Positions 51,623-64,000 of a DNA stretch of 64,000 nt are shown here, one piece after another (within the stretch, counting starts at the first letter, position 1; the number at the start of each line of letters is the position of its first letter). The notes below the pieces were generated by a model that did not search any database, was not told the DNA's origin, and saw only the letters and a list, made by a program, of their open reading frames with translations. The DNA is from Chromatiales bacterium (GTDB lineage Bacteria > Pseudomonadota > Gammaproteobacteria > SpSt-1174), in NCBI GenBank assembly GCA_014762505.1, contig JABURS010000042.1, positions 144,877 through 208,876 on the forward strand. The letters run 5' to 3'. A program made the translations under genes and the position numbers.

Positions 51623-51736
51623 TTAATCAGGTGTGGAGCGATAATGCTCCTTAACTTTCACCTTTTTGCCTTTAACCACCTTTGTATGCTCAGGTACATG
51701 TACCTTCTTTAGCTTCCGATCTTTCGTCTTGGCCAT
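51623..51736 (-). CDS. Very small basic protein in the cassette array
   Basis: 37 codons with GGAGGCGAAA directly before the ATG. The product is Lys-rich (MAKTKDRKLKKVHVPEHTKV, then VKGKKVKVKEHYRSTPD), without Cys or TM. It lies upstream of an attC in the orientation expected for a cassette gene. Function unknown; coding is inferred from the RBS and position only. Confidence 0.55.
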   Translation of the reverse strand: MAKTKDRKLKKVHVPEHTKVVKGKKVKVKEHYRSTPD

Positions 51737-51873
51737 TTTCGCCTCCAAAGTAGGAACGACCTAGCGAGTAGGTCTCTCCGAAGCAGCCCATCTGCTCCGC
51801 CTCTGTATCAGAGTTTCTGGGCTCAATGAAGGTATAAGACCGTGGTGCCACACCTGAATATCACTCCTTTGAC

Positions 51874-51880
51874 GTATAAC
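51874..51880. other. Isolated attC-like core (GTATAAC)
   Basis: CGTATAACTACAATTAG resembles the outer part of the attC at 51469-51556 but has no partner box within 150 bases. It may be the edge of a decayed attC or a chance match. The rest of the gap to 52009 shows three AAACCGGWCA copies (about 51911, 51969, 51991) and no gene. Confidence 0.35.
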
Positions 51881-52009
51881 TACAATTAGTGGGCCTAAAA
51901 GACCGTTTTAAACCGGTCATTTGGGACCCGTAACAGAGGGGCCCCATAGAAATCAGTCGCTTGGAAAAAGCAAACCGGACAATCGAAGTGAAACCGGTCA
52001 ACCGCGACG

Positions 52010-52837
52010 TCACTCAATCACCTCCACCTTCACGCTAATCGCATCATCCCGCCCGCGCGTCTCCCATTGGCGCGAGGCGGTGCCGCTGGATTCATACCGC
52101 TCTTCCTCTGCCACGCCGCCAATGGTGATCCATTCGCCCACCGGCCCCGAGATCGTGGTCACGGCCTCCTGGGTGGCGATGGTCTGGTCGGACTGCAGTG
52201 ACTGCTGCACGGGGCGGATGTGCAGGTAGACGCGGTCGCCGGAGATCCTCGGGGTGACGTAGAAACCGGTTTCCACGCGCCGGTATTCGACGCCGCTGGA
52301 GGTGATGACCCGGTTGCCGGTGATGATGGCGGCGGTGGTGACGTAGGGCACGTCGCCGCCGGTGCGGATGAAGGCGCTCTGGCCTTCGAGCACGCGTAGG
52401 GAGCTGGCGCGGGTGGTCTGGCCGCGGGTGCTGCGTTCCCGTAGCGTGCCGTGCAGGCCTTCTTCGTCGGTGTCGCCCAGGGTGACGCTGCCGCGCTCGT
52501 TCTCGATGCGGCCGCTGGCGCCGATCTCGCGGTCGCGCAGGTCTTCGGCACGGCCGGCGCTGACGGTGACGAGCATGTTCTTCTGGGCCTGGTCGAGCTG
52601 GCGGACGAGCTCGCGGACCTCGCGGATGCGTTCGGGGGCGGCGCGGATGATGAGCTGGTAGCCGGTGCCGGTGAGGGCGTCCTGCGGCTGGAGCAGGGGG
52701 CGCACCAGCGGGATGACTTCCTCGGCGGGGCGGTTGCGCAGTTCGATGATCTCGAGCCGGTCGCCCGCGGCGGCGATAGCGGTGCCGCCGAGTGCCGCGA
52801 GCAGGAGGGCAAGGAGCAGGGTGGCGGCGCGCATCAT
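52010..52837 (-). CDS. Secretin-like periplasmic protein (NolW-type domain)
   Basis: 275 residues. Signal peptide (LLLALLLAALGGTAIAAAG). An N1/NolW-like domain (IIELRNRPAEEVIPLVRPLLQPQDALTGTGYQLIIRA in pieces) is followed by a secretin-like beta part (GFYVTPRISGDRVYLHIRP). Too short for a full secretin barrel. The first of two ATGs is used; it overlaps the stop of the upstream gene. No other secretion genes are nearby, so its function is unknown. Confidence 0.75.
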   Translation of the reverse strand: MMRAATLLLALLLAALGGTAIAAAGDRLEIIELRNRPAEEVIPLVRPLLQPQDALTGTGYQLIIRAAPERIREVRELVRQLDQAQKNMLVTVSAGRAEDLRDREIGASGRIENERGSVTLGDTDEEGLHGTLRERSTRGQTTRASSLRVLEGQSAFIRTGGDVPYVTTAAIITGNRVITSSGVEYRRVETGFYVTPRISGDRVYLHIRPVQQSLQSDQTIATQEAVTTISGPVGEWITIGGVAEEERYESSGTASRQWETRGRDDAISVKVEVIE

Positions 52838-53373
52838 AAATGCAGGCGCTGGAAGTTGGGCTCGTGCTCGGCGTGCTCCCACAGGCTGGTGAATTCGTTG
52901 TGCAGGTCGCGGGCGCGGGCGGGGTTGTTGAACTCCAGCGTGGCCTCGTAGAGGTCGCCCTTGCCGCGGTGCAGCACGCCGCGCCGGTCGGCGACGAGGA
53001 AGGCCTCGTTGTAGTGGGCCTGCTCGGGGCGCAGGCGCCGGATCTGGATGTAGCTGCTGAGCCGGCGGGCGGTCTCGATCAGGCGGTGGCCGTGGGCGAT
53101 GGCGTGCTCGGTGTTGTTCACCAGGATGCGGACCTCGGCGTAGCGGCTCTGGCGCGCGAGTTCGGCGATGGCGTCATCGAACTCGGCGGTGTCGTAGACG
53201 GCCGGGTCCATGTCGCGGGTGACGATGTGCAGCGAGCGGCGCGCCTGCCGGGCGAGCAGGAGTGCGGCGAGGCGGTTCTGCTCGATGTTGTCGAGCCGCA
53301 GCGGTTCGTGGTCGGTGCCGAGCTGGTAGCGGTCGGGATCGGCGAGCAGGGGATGCAGGGTGTCGTCGGCCAT
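52834..53373 (-). CDS. DUF7931-like cytosolic protein (PLD-like fold suspected)
   Basis: 179 residues from the chosen ATG (MADDTLHPLL); an upstream ATG adds 19. RLDNIEQNRLAALLLARQARRSLHIVTRDMDPAVYDT is the conserved start, and ALEFNNPARARDLHNEF-like end follows. The HKD motif of active phospholipase D is not seen. Related proteins often lie beside a GNAT acetyltransferase, as here. Confidence 0.65.
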   Translation of the reverse strand: MADDTLHPLLADPDRYQLGTDHEPLRLDNIEQNRLAALLLARQARRSLHIVTRDMDPAVYDTAEFDDAIAELARQSRYAEVRILVNNTEHAIAHGHRLIETARRLSSYIQIRRLRPEQAHYNEAFLVADRRGVLHRGKGDLYEATLEFNNPARARDLHNEFTSLWEHAEHEPNFQRLHL

Positions 53374-53469
53374 GTCGTCTCTGCGCTGTGGATATCGCTC
53401 GAGGATAGCGCATCGATTAGCGTCATTCACGCGCTGTCGTGAACCAGGGGGATGAGGTGGGTTCGTTTA

Positions 53470-53496
53470 CTGGATCCCCGCTTTCGCGGGGATGAC
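53470..53496. repeat. Single GGATCCCCGC...GCGGGGATGAC REP-like repeat
   Basis: CTGGATCCCCGCTTTCGCGGGGATGAC-type hairpin (27 bp), the third copy of the family seen as a doublet at 35339-35445. Confidence 0.8.
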
Positions 53497-53523
53497 GAGG
53501 TGTGGGGGAAGGGATGACGGTGT

Positions 53524-53569
53524 GGCGGCTGGGACACGCCACGCTTGTCCGTCGCGTGTCCCAGCCGCC
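53524..53569 (-). terminator. Long hairpin behind the GNAT gene
   Basis: 15-16 bp stem GGCGGCTGGGACACG/CGTGTCCCAGCCGCC, loop of about 14 bases, 7 bases after the stop codon, without a T run. Probable mRNA end or Rho-assisted stop. Confidence 0.6.
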
Positions 53570-53575
53570 TGCGCG

Positions 53576-54013
53576 TCAGTCGGTGAGGGGGCGGCGCATC
53601 TGCCGGTGGGGGATGCCGGCGTCCATGAAGACCTCGCCCTCGGTGGTGAAGCCGGCGCGCTCGTAGAAGGGGATGGCGTGGGTCTGGGCGTGGAGGAAGA
53701 CCTCCGCCATGCCCTGCCGGCGGGCCTCGGCGAGCAGGGCCTCGAGCAGGGCGCGGCCGATGCCGTTGCCGCGCCAGGGGGCGCGTACGGCCATGCGGCC
53801 GATGTGGCCGTCGGCGAGCAGGCGCGCGGTGCCGATGGGCGTGCCGTCCCGCGTCTCGGCCAGCACGTGCACGGCGGCCGCATCGAGCCCGTCCCACTCC
53901 AGGGCCTCCGGCACCTGCTGCTCCTCGATGAAGACCTCGCGGCGGATCAGCGCCAGGGCCGGCTCGTCCCGGGCCCAGTCGGCCAGGCGCAGCTCAGCCG
54001 TTGAGGCCGTCAT
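53576..54013 (-). CDS. GNAT-family N-acetyltransferase
   Basis: 145 residues. Motif A VRAPWRGNGIGRALLEALLAEARRQG binds acetyl-CoA (RGxGIG). IREEVFIEEQQVPEALEWD-like start (RREVFIEEQQVPEALEWDGLD) matches YjcF/ElaA-type GNATs. Substrate unknown. Its start overlaps roxA by 20 bases. Confidence 0.88.
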   Translation of the reverse strand: MTASTAELRLADWARDEPALALIRREVFIEEQQVPEALEWDGLDAAAVHVLAETRDGTPIGTARLLADGHIGRMAVRAPWRGNGIGRALLEALLAEARRQGMAEVFLHAQTHAIPFYERAGFTTEGEVFMDAGIPHRQMRRPLTD

Positions 54014-55180
54014 CGTCGTCCGCCTCGAAGCCGAGGCAGCCGCTCTGGAACAGGGCGTGGGCCAGGGCGAAGAGGGCGTCGTCGCGGGCCAGGGCCTGGC
54101 TCACGCGCGGGGCGTAGCGGTAGCCCTCGCAGAGGGTCTCGACCGTGGCGCGGGCCTCGTTGGGCAGGATGCGGCAGTGGCCGTCCCAGAAGAACAGCAG
54201 GCGCTCGTCCTCGGCGATGAAGGCGAGGCGGGAGACGGCCGCCCGCTCCAGCGGGGTGCCGGCGGCGAGCCGTGCGCGCAGGGCGGCGCTGTCGTCCGTC
54301 GGCGGATCGTAGAGCAGCTCGGCGAGCTCCGGGTTCTTCGGCTCGGTGACGTACTGGCCGAACCAGACGGCGAGCGCATTGTCCCCGGCCTGCAGCACCG
54401 GGGCGAGCAGGGCGCGCACGCGTTCGAGCGCGGCGGCATCGATCTCGCCTTTCTTCTGCACCGGCGCCATGCCGGCATCGCCGTAGCGGGCGGCGGCGGG
54501 CAGGCGGGCGGCGAGGAACTCGGCGAAGCCCGTGACCAGCTCGCGCTGCGCCGGGGCGCGAAAGCCGATGGAGTAGGTGAGGCAGTCGTCGGTGGCCACG
54601 CCGTGGTGGGCGTAGCGCGGCGGCAGGTAGAGCATGTCGCCGGGGGCCAGCACCCAGTCCTCGGCGGCGTCGAAGCGCTCCAGGATGCGCAGCTCCAGGT
54701 CCGGCAGGTAGCGTTCCTCCTGCAGCGGCACGCCGCCGATCTGCCAGCGGCGGTGGCCGTGGGCCTGCAGCAGGAACACGTCGTAGTCGTCGATGTGCGG
54801 GCCTACCGAGCCGCCCTCGGGGGCGTAGCTGATCATGAGGTCGTCGATGCGCCAGTCGGGCAGGAAGCGGAAGGGCTCGATGACGTTGAGCAGCTCCGGC
54901 ACGTGCTTCTCCACGTCGGAGACCAGCAGCGTCCAGTGGGTCTCGGGCAGGGTGGCGAAGACCGATTCGGCGAACGGGCCGTAGCTCACCTGCCACGGCC
55001 CGGTCTCGCCGTGCTCGCGGATGATGCGCGCACTGACGCCTTCTTCGCAGGCCAGGCCCGCGAGCTCGTCCGGGCTGAGCGGGGAGGCGAAGCCCGGGAT
55101 GGCCTGGCGGACGAGCAGGGGGCGCTGCTGCCAGTAGTCGCGCAGGAAGTCCTCCGCGCTCAGTCCGCCGAGCAGCTGCA

Positions 55181-55181
<1 letters not shown>
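53994..55181 (-). CDS. roxA: Ribosomal protein uL16 3-hydroxylase (RoxA/YcfD-like JmjC oxygenase)
   Basis: 395 residues. The cupin-JmjC core carries the iron motif HIDDYDVFLLQAHGHRRWQ (HxD), and a second His in the later YAHHGVATDDC. The C-terminal wHTH-like domain is present. Such enzymes hydroxylate an Arg in uL16 using 2-oxoglutarate. Overlaps the purB stop (ATGA). Confidence 0.88.
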
Positions 55182-56602
<1,421 letters not shown>

Positions 56603-56653
56603 TCACCCGCGCCGGTTTCCCGACCGGCGCGCCTGACCGGAAACCCCGAGACC

Positions 56654-58048
<1,395 letters not shown>

Positions 58049-58091
58049 ATTACTCATGGATAATCATCGGGTTATCCGCGCAAGCAAACGT

Positions 58092-58121
58092 TTTACATTA
58101 AGCTTCGCAGGTGGTTATACT
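58092..58121 (+). promoter_or_regulatory. Probable sigma-70 promoter of the GGDEF-EAL gene
   Basis: TTTACA-N18-TATACT in an AT-richer pocket after fumC. A GCGCCGGG/CCCGGCGC hairpin (58134-58154) follows in the leader. Confidence 0.6.
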
Positions 58122-58197
58122 GCAATGATAACGGCGCCGGGCATGACCCGGCGCCCGCATTCTCCCCGCAACACGCAGCCGGCCGGGCAGGGGGCGA

Positions 58198-59898
58198 ATG
58201 CCACTACAACGACAATCACGGCCGGTCTTTGGGAGAAGTCCATTGGAACCCCTGCACCTGTTACCCGCCGGGCTCGTGCTCGTGGGGGTGACCTTCCTGG
58301 TCGCCGCCCTGTTACCCGCCTGCCGCATCTGCGGCGAGGCCCGCGATACCGTCCAGGGCTGGCGCATCCTCTCCCTCCTCATCGTCGTCTTCATCCTGGG
58401 CTACCTGGCCTATAACGTCTCGCTCATCGGCCGCGAGGTCACGCCCATCGACTACGTGGTGGCCGGCATCTTCTTCATGGGCAGCGTGTTCGTGCTGGTG
58501 GTGAGCCGCCTGAGCATGATCACCATCCGCGAGGTGCGCCGCATCTCGGCCCTGGAGCGCCACCGTGCCTCGCACGACGGGCTCACCGGCCTGCCCAACC
58601 GCGCCCATTTCAGCGAACGGATCTCGGCACTGATCGAGTCCTCGGGCGAGGAGCAACGGGCCTTCACCGTGCTGCTCATGGACCTCGACCGTTTCAAGGC
58701 CATCAACGACACCCTCGGCCACGACTACGGCGACCGCCTGCTGGTGGCGGTGAGCGAACGCCTGAGCGGCGTCCTCAACGAGACGCATACCCTGGCGCGG
58801 CTGGGCGGCGACGAGTTCGGCCTGGTGATCGAGGGGGTGGCGAACGCGCGACGCGTGGGCTCCATCGCCGGACGCATCCATGCCGCACTCAGCGAGCCCT
58901 TCGTCATCGACGGCCACGTGATGGACGCGGCGATGAGCCTGGGCGCCGCCTTCTTCCCGGATCACGGCAGCACGGCCAACACATTGATGAAACGCGCCGA
59001 GATCGCCATGTACGCGGCGAAGAAATCGGCCATCCAGTGGGCGGTGTACAACCACGAACTCGAACAGCACAGCCTCAACCAGCTCTCGCTGCACGGCGAA
59101 CTGCGTCGTGCCATCGAGGGGAACGAACTGCACCTGATGTTCCAGCCGCAGGTGGATGTGCTGAGCGGGGAGCTGCGGGGGCTGGAGGCGCTGGTGCGCT
59201 GGCGCGGGGATGACGGGCGCACGGTGATGCCCGACGAGTTCATCCCCATGGCCGAACAGACCGGCCTCATCACCCAGCTCGATCAGTGGGTGATCCGCCG
59301 GGTGGCAGAATACCTCCGGCAGTGGGAGCGCATCACCGGCGACTTCAGCGTGTCGGTGAACATCTCGGCGCGCAGCCTGAGCGATGCGGGTTTTCTGGAC
59401 GACATCATCGCCACCTTCCGCCGCCACGGCATCTCGCCGCGTGCACTGATGCTGGAGATCACCGAGAGCGCGGTGATGGCCGACCCCGAACAGGCGATGA
59501 ACGCCATCACCCGTCTGACCCGCATGGGCTTCGGCTTCGCCATCGACGACTTCGGTACCGGCTATTCCTCGCTGGCCTACCTCAAGCGCCTGCCGGCGCG
59601 CGAGATCAAGATCGACAAGTCCTTCGTCACGCAGATGGGGTTCGACGACAACGACGCCGTGATCGTGCGCGCCACCATCGATCTCGCGCACAACCTCGGC
59701 CGGCGCGTGGTGGCGGAAGGGGTGGAGGACCGGGACACGCTGGACCTGCTGGCCATCCTGGGCTGCGACCGCGCCCAAGGCTATTACATCAGCCGCCCCA
59801 TGGACGTGGACAGCCTGCAGGCCTGGCTGCAGACCAACGCCCCCCGCGAGGAACGCCCCGCGGCCTGGCCGGGACCCGGCACGGTGGTGCCGGCCTGA
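58198..59898 (+). CDS. Membrane-bound GGDEF-EAL c-di-GMP protein
   Basis: 566 residues. Three N-terminal TM helices (about 21-40, 55-75, 85-105). The GGDEF domain has an intact RLGGDEF. The EAL domain has EALVRW, plus the later metal and catalytic residues (NISARSL, ITESAVM, DDFGTGYSSLAYL, EGVED). Either synthesis or breakdown of c-di-GMP is possible; both sites look competent. An alternative TTG start at 58243, behind GGGAGAAG, would shorten it by 15 residues. Confidence 0.92.
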   Translation: MPLQRQSRPVFGRSPLEPLHLLPAGLVLVGVTFLVAALLPACRICGEARDTVQGWRILSLLIVVFILGYLAYNVSLIGREVTPIDYVVAGIFFMGSVFVLVVSRLSMITIREVRRISALERHRASHDGLTGLPNRAHFSERISALIESSGEEQRAFTVLLMDLDRFKAINDTLGHDYGDRLLVAVSERLSGVLNETHTLARLGGDEFGLVIEGVANARRVGSIAGRIHAALSEPFVIDGHVMDAAMSLGAAFFPDHGSTANTLMKRAEIAMYAAKKSAIQWAVYNHELEQHSLNQLSLHGELRRAIEGNELHLMFQPQVDVLSGELRGLEALVRWRGDDGRTVMPDEFIPMAEQTGLITQLDQWVIRRVAEYLRQWERITGDFSVSVNISARSLSDAGFLDDIIATFRRHGISPRALMLEITESAVMADPEQAMNAITRLTRMGFGFAIDDFGTGYSSLAYLKRLPAREIKIDKSFVTQMGFDDNDAVIVRATIDLAHNLGRRVVAEGVEDRDTLDLLAILGCDRAQGYYISRPMDVDSLQAWLQTNAPREERPAAWPGPGTVVPA

Positions 59899-59943
59899 GC
59901 GGCGCTTCCCCCGCTAGCGGGGCGTACCTGAATCTCTCATCGC

Positions 59944-59966
59944 CCGGCGGCCATCCCGGCCGCCGG
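59944..59966 (-). terminator. Hairpin behind acnA
   Basis: 9-bp stem CCGGCGGCC/GGCCGCCGG with 5-base loop, no T run, in the convergent gap between acnA and the GGDEF-EAL gene. Confidence 0.5.
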
Positions 59967-59988
59967 TAATCCATGCATCGGTATCGGC

Positions 59989-62733
<2,745 letters not shown>

Positions 62734-62847
62734 GGTCTGTCCTGCGTGTTGGAGGTTATTCGTCTTGCGCGCGGTTTTTCGGCGCGAAAGCGCGTAATTA
62801 TCGGCGATTTGGCCCCGAAACGGTAGGGGCGGGGGTGACGCGCCGGG

Positions 62848-63468
62848 CTAATGCGGCCCCAGCCGGCGTGCCGCGGCGACCAGCTTGGTGCGGCCGAAGA
62901 TGAGACTCCAGCGTGAACCGCCGGCCTGGCGCCAGAGCACCGCGGCACGGATGCCCGCCAGCAGCAGGGCACGGATGCGGGAGGCGTTGTCCGGGTTGCT
63001 CAGGTGGCCCTGGTCGCCCTGCACGATGATGCGCGGCCCCATCTGGCTGATGGTGTTCTGGTAGAGCTCGGCCAGCCGCGCCACGGTGTTGGCATGCGTG
63101 GCGGAGAAGAACTCGAACTGCTTCTCGGCCGTCTGCAGGCCTTCCTGGATGGTGGACACCAGGTCCGGGCGTCTGCGCAGGCGGCGCTCCAGGTGCAGCA
63201 GCGTGACGACGTAGCGGGTGATCTCCATCTCGCGCGTGGTGTTCTGCTGGCCCAGCTGCTGTTCCAGCACGTTGAAGCCCAGGCGCAGGTTCGACAGTTC
63301 GCCGTAAATCGACTCGATGCCCTCGGCCTCGAGCGTGAACAGGCTCTTGATGCAGGTCTCGAAGGCGGCGGGGTCGGCCGAGCCTTCCCAGGCGACCTGG
63401 CGCACGAGTTCGGCACACTGGAACAGGGCGGCCATGGCGATGGCGCGATTTTCGATGCTCGGTGTCAC
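62848..63468 (-). CDS. hflD: High-frequency lysogenization protein HflD
   Basis: 206 residues, all-helical. NRAIAMAALFQCAELVRQVA start and LGQQNTTREMEITRYVVTLLHLERRL middle are the HflD pattern. In E. coli HflD lies between mnmA and purB and modulates lambda CII; its host role is unclear. Here it directly follows mnmA, while purB lies 6 kb away. Confidence 0.9.
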   Translation of the reverse strand: MTPSIENRAIAMAALFQCAELVRQVAWEGSADPAAFETCIKSLFTLEAEGIESIYGELSNLRLGFNVLEQQLGQQNTTREMEITRYVVTLLHLERRLRRRPDLVSTIQEGLQTAEKQFEFFSATHANTVARLAELYQNTISQMGPRIIVQGDQGHLSNPDNASRIRALLLAGIRAAVLWRQAGGSRWSLIFGRTKLVAAARRLGPH

Positions 63469-63482
63469 GGGGCTACCTGTTG

Positions 63483-64000
63483 TTACGGATGGTCGATGGG
63501 CTCTTCGATGATGGCGCCGCCCAGGCAGACCGCGCCGTCGTAGAAGACGATGGACTGGCCCGGCGTGATGGCGCGCTGCGGCTCGGCGAAATGCACCGCC
63601 AGGGTATCCGTCCCGCGCAGCGTGACGCTGCAGGCCTGGTCGGGCTGACGATAGCGGATCTTCGCCGTGCAGGACAGGGGAAAGGCCGGTGCCTCGCCCG
63701 CGATCCAGTGGACCTGCCGGGCCAGCAGGGCGGGATGATAGAGCAGCGGGTGGTCGTGTCCCTGGCCGACGAGGAGCCGGTTCTGCTCCAGGTCCTTGCC
63801 CACCACGAACCAGGGCGCCTCGCCCGCATCCCGCACCCCGCCGATGCCCAGCCCCTGGCGCTGGCCCAGGGTGTAGTACATGAGCCCCTGGTGCTCGCCC
63901 AGCGTCTCGCCGTTCGCCGTGACGATGGGGCCGGGCCGGGCGGGCAGGTAGCGGGCGAGGAAGTCGCGGAACTTGCGCTCGCCGATGAAGCAGATGCCGG
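63483..64000 (-). CDS. mnmA: tRNA-uridine 2-sulfurtransferase MnmA, C-terminal part (partial)
   Basis: About 172 residues in the window; the rest lies beyond the right edge. [19 protein letters not shown] carries the catalytic persulfide Cys, and the following [22 protein letters not shown] is the MnmA signature. The beta-barrel end ([17 protein letters not shown]) is intact. It thiolates U34 of tRNA. hflD follows after 14 bases. Confidence 0.95.
   Translation of the reverse strand, partial: GICFIGERKFRDFLARYLPARPGPIVTANGETLGEHQGLMYYTLGQRQGLGIGGVRDAGEAPWFVVGKDLEQNRLLVGQGHDHPLLYHPALLARQVHWIAGEAPAFPLSCTAKIRYRQPDQACSVTLRGTDTLAVHFAEPQRAITPGQSIVFYDGAVCLGGAIIEEPIDHP

Noticed and set aside
51921-52229. 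Plus-strand 102-codon frame over the secretin-like gene end
   Set aside because: Overlaps a better-supported gene and has Ser/Arg/Trp-rich shadow composition.

Overview
The window is a GC-rich chromosomal segment (about two-thirds G+C by eye) of a gammaproteobacterium. The basis for this is dnaX-ybaB-recR, orn near rsgA, hflD next to mnmA with purB nearby, a small-type 4.5S RNA, RluB, RoxA/YcfD-type hydroxylase and AcnA. Squalene/hopanoid genes (hpnCDE), DsrE-like, rhodanese and arsenosugar genes suggest a sulfur-oxidizing Chromatiales/Ectothiorhodospiraceae-like lineage. That placement is an inference; no rRNA is present.

Layout. 1-8.4 kb: end of hpnC, a papain-like hydrolase, hpnD, hpnE and a YciK-like SDR (plus strand), a two-domain thioredoxin, a HhH-GPD glycosylase and rluB (minus), then moaB and a secreted amidohydrolase. 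8.4-12.9 kb: a P-type ATPase and an OprB-like porin separated by palindromic repeats. 12.9-16.4 kb: orn opposite M48 protease, cytochrome c, phhB and rsgA. 16.5-19.7 kb: hinT, recR, ybaB and dnaX; dnaX carries an A9 slippage site with an immediate -1 stop. 19.9-23.3 kb: a DUF4168 secreted protein behind a good sigma-54 promoter, beside an NtrC-class response regulator and its kinase. 23.5-24.5 kb: a small secreted protein, 4.5S RNA and mscL. 24.6-31.2 kb: a six-gene moxR/DUF58/DUF4381/BatA/BatB-BatC/BatD operon.

31.2-39.7 kb is a sulfur/arsenic block. An ArsR-rhodanese fusion is divergent from a sterol-desaturase-like gene, a VTT-rhodanese fusion and a DsrE-like protein. These are followed by arsenosugar genes: ArsS, a three-cysteine ArsM, two TIGR04283/TIGR04282-type enzymes and several small uncharacterized genes. 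39.9-46.9 kb is a glycogen locus: malQ, GH57, glgC (minus) and glgB (plus).

46.9-52.0 kb is an accessory island after tRNA-Ala(CGC). It holds two lipoproteins, the C-terminal remnant of a GHSQGG hydrolase, an IS3-family element with an amber codon in its transposase, and a piece of a gene-cassette array with two attC sites but no integrase. From 52.0 kb the core resumes: a secretin-like periplasmic protein, a DUF7931-like protein, a GNAT acetyltransferase, roxA and purB (minus), fumC and a GGDEF-EAL protein (plus), then acnA, hflD and the C-terminal part of mnmA (minus).

Short palindromic repeats lie between many genes: a CACAGAGGGCACAGAG family, a GGATTCCCGC...GCGGGAATGAC family, a TAGGAGCGCTGC family and a GGGCGGCCCGTGGCCGCC family. 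Most other intergenic gaps are under 200 bases and show nothing further that I can support.
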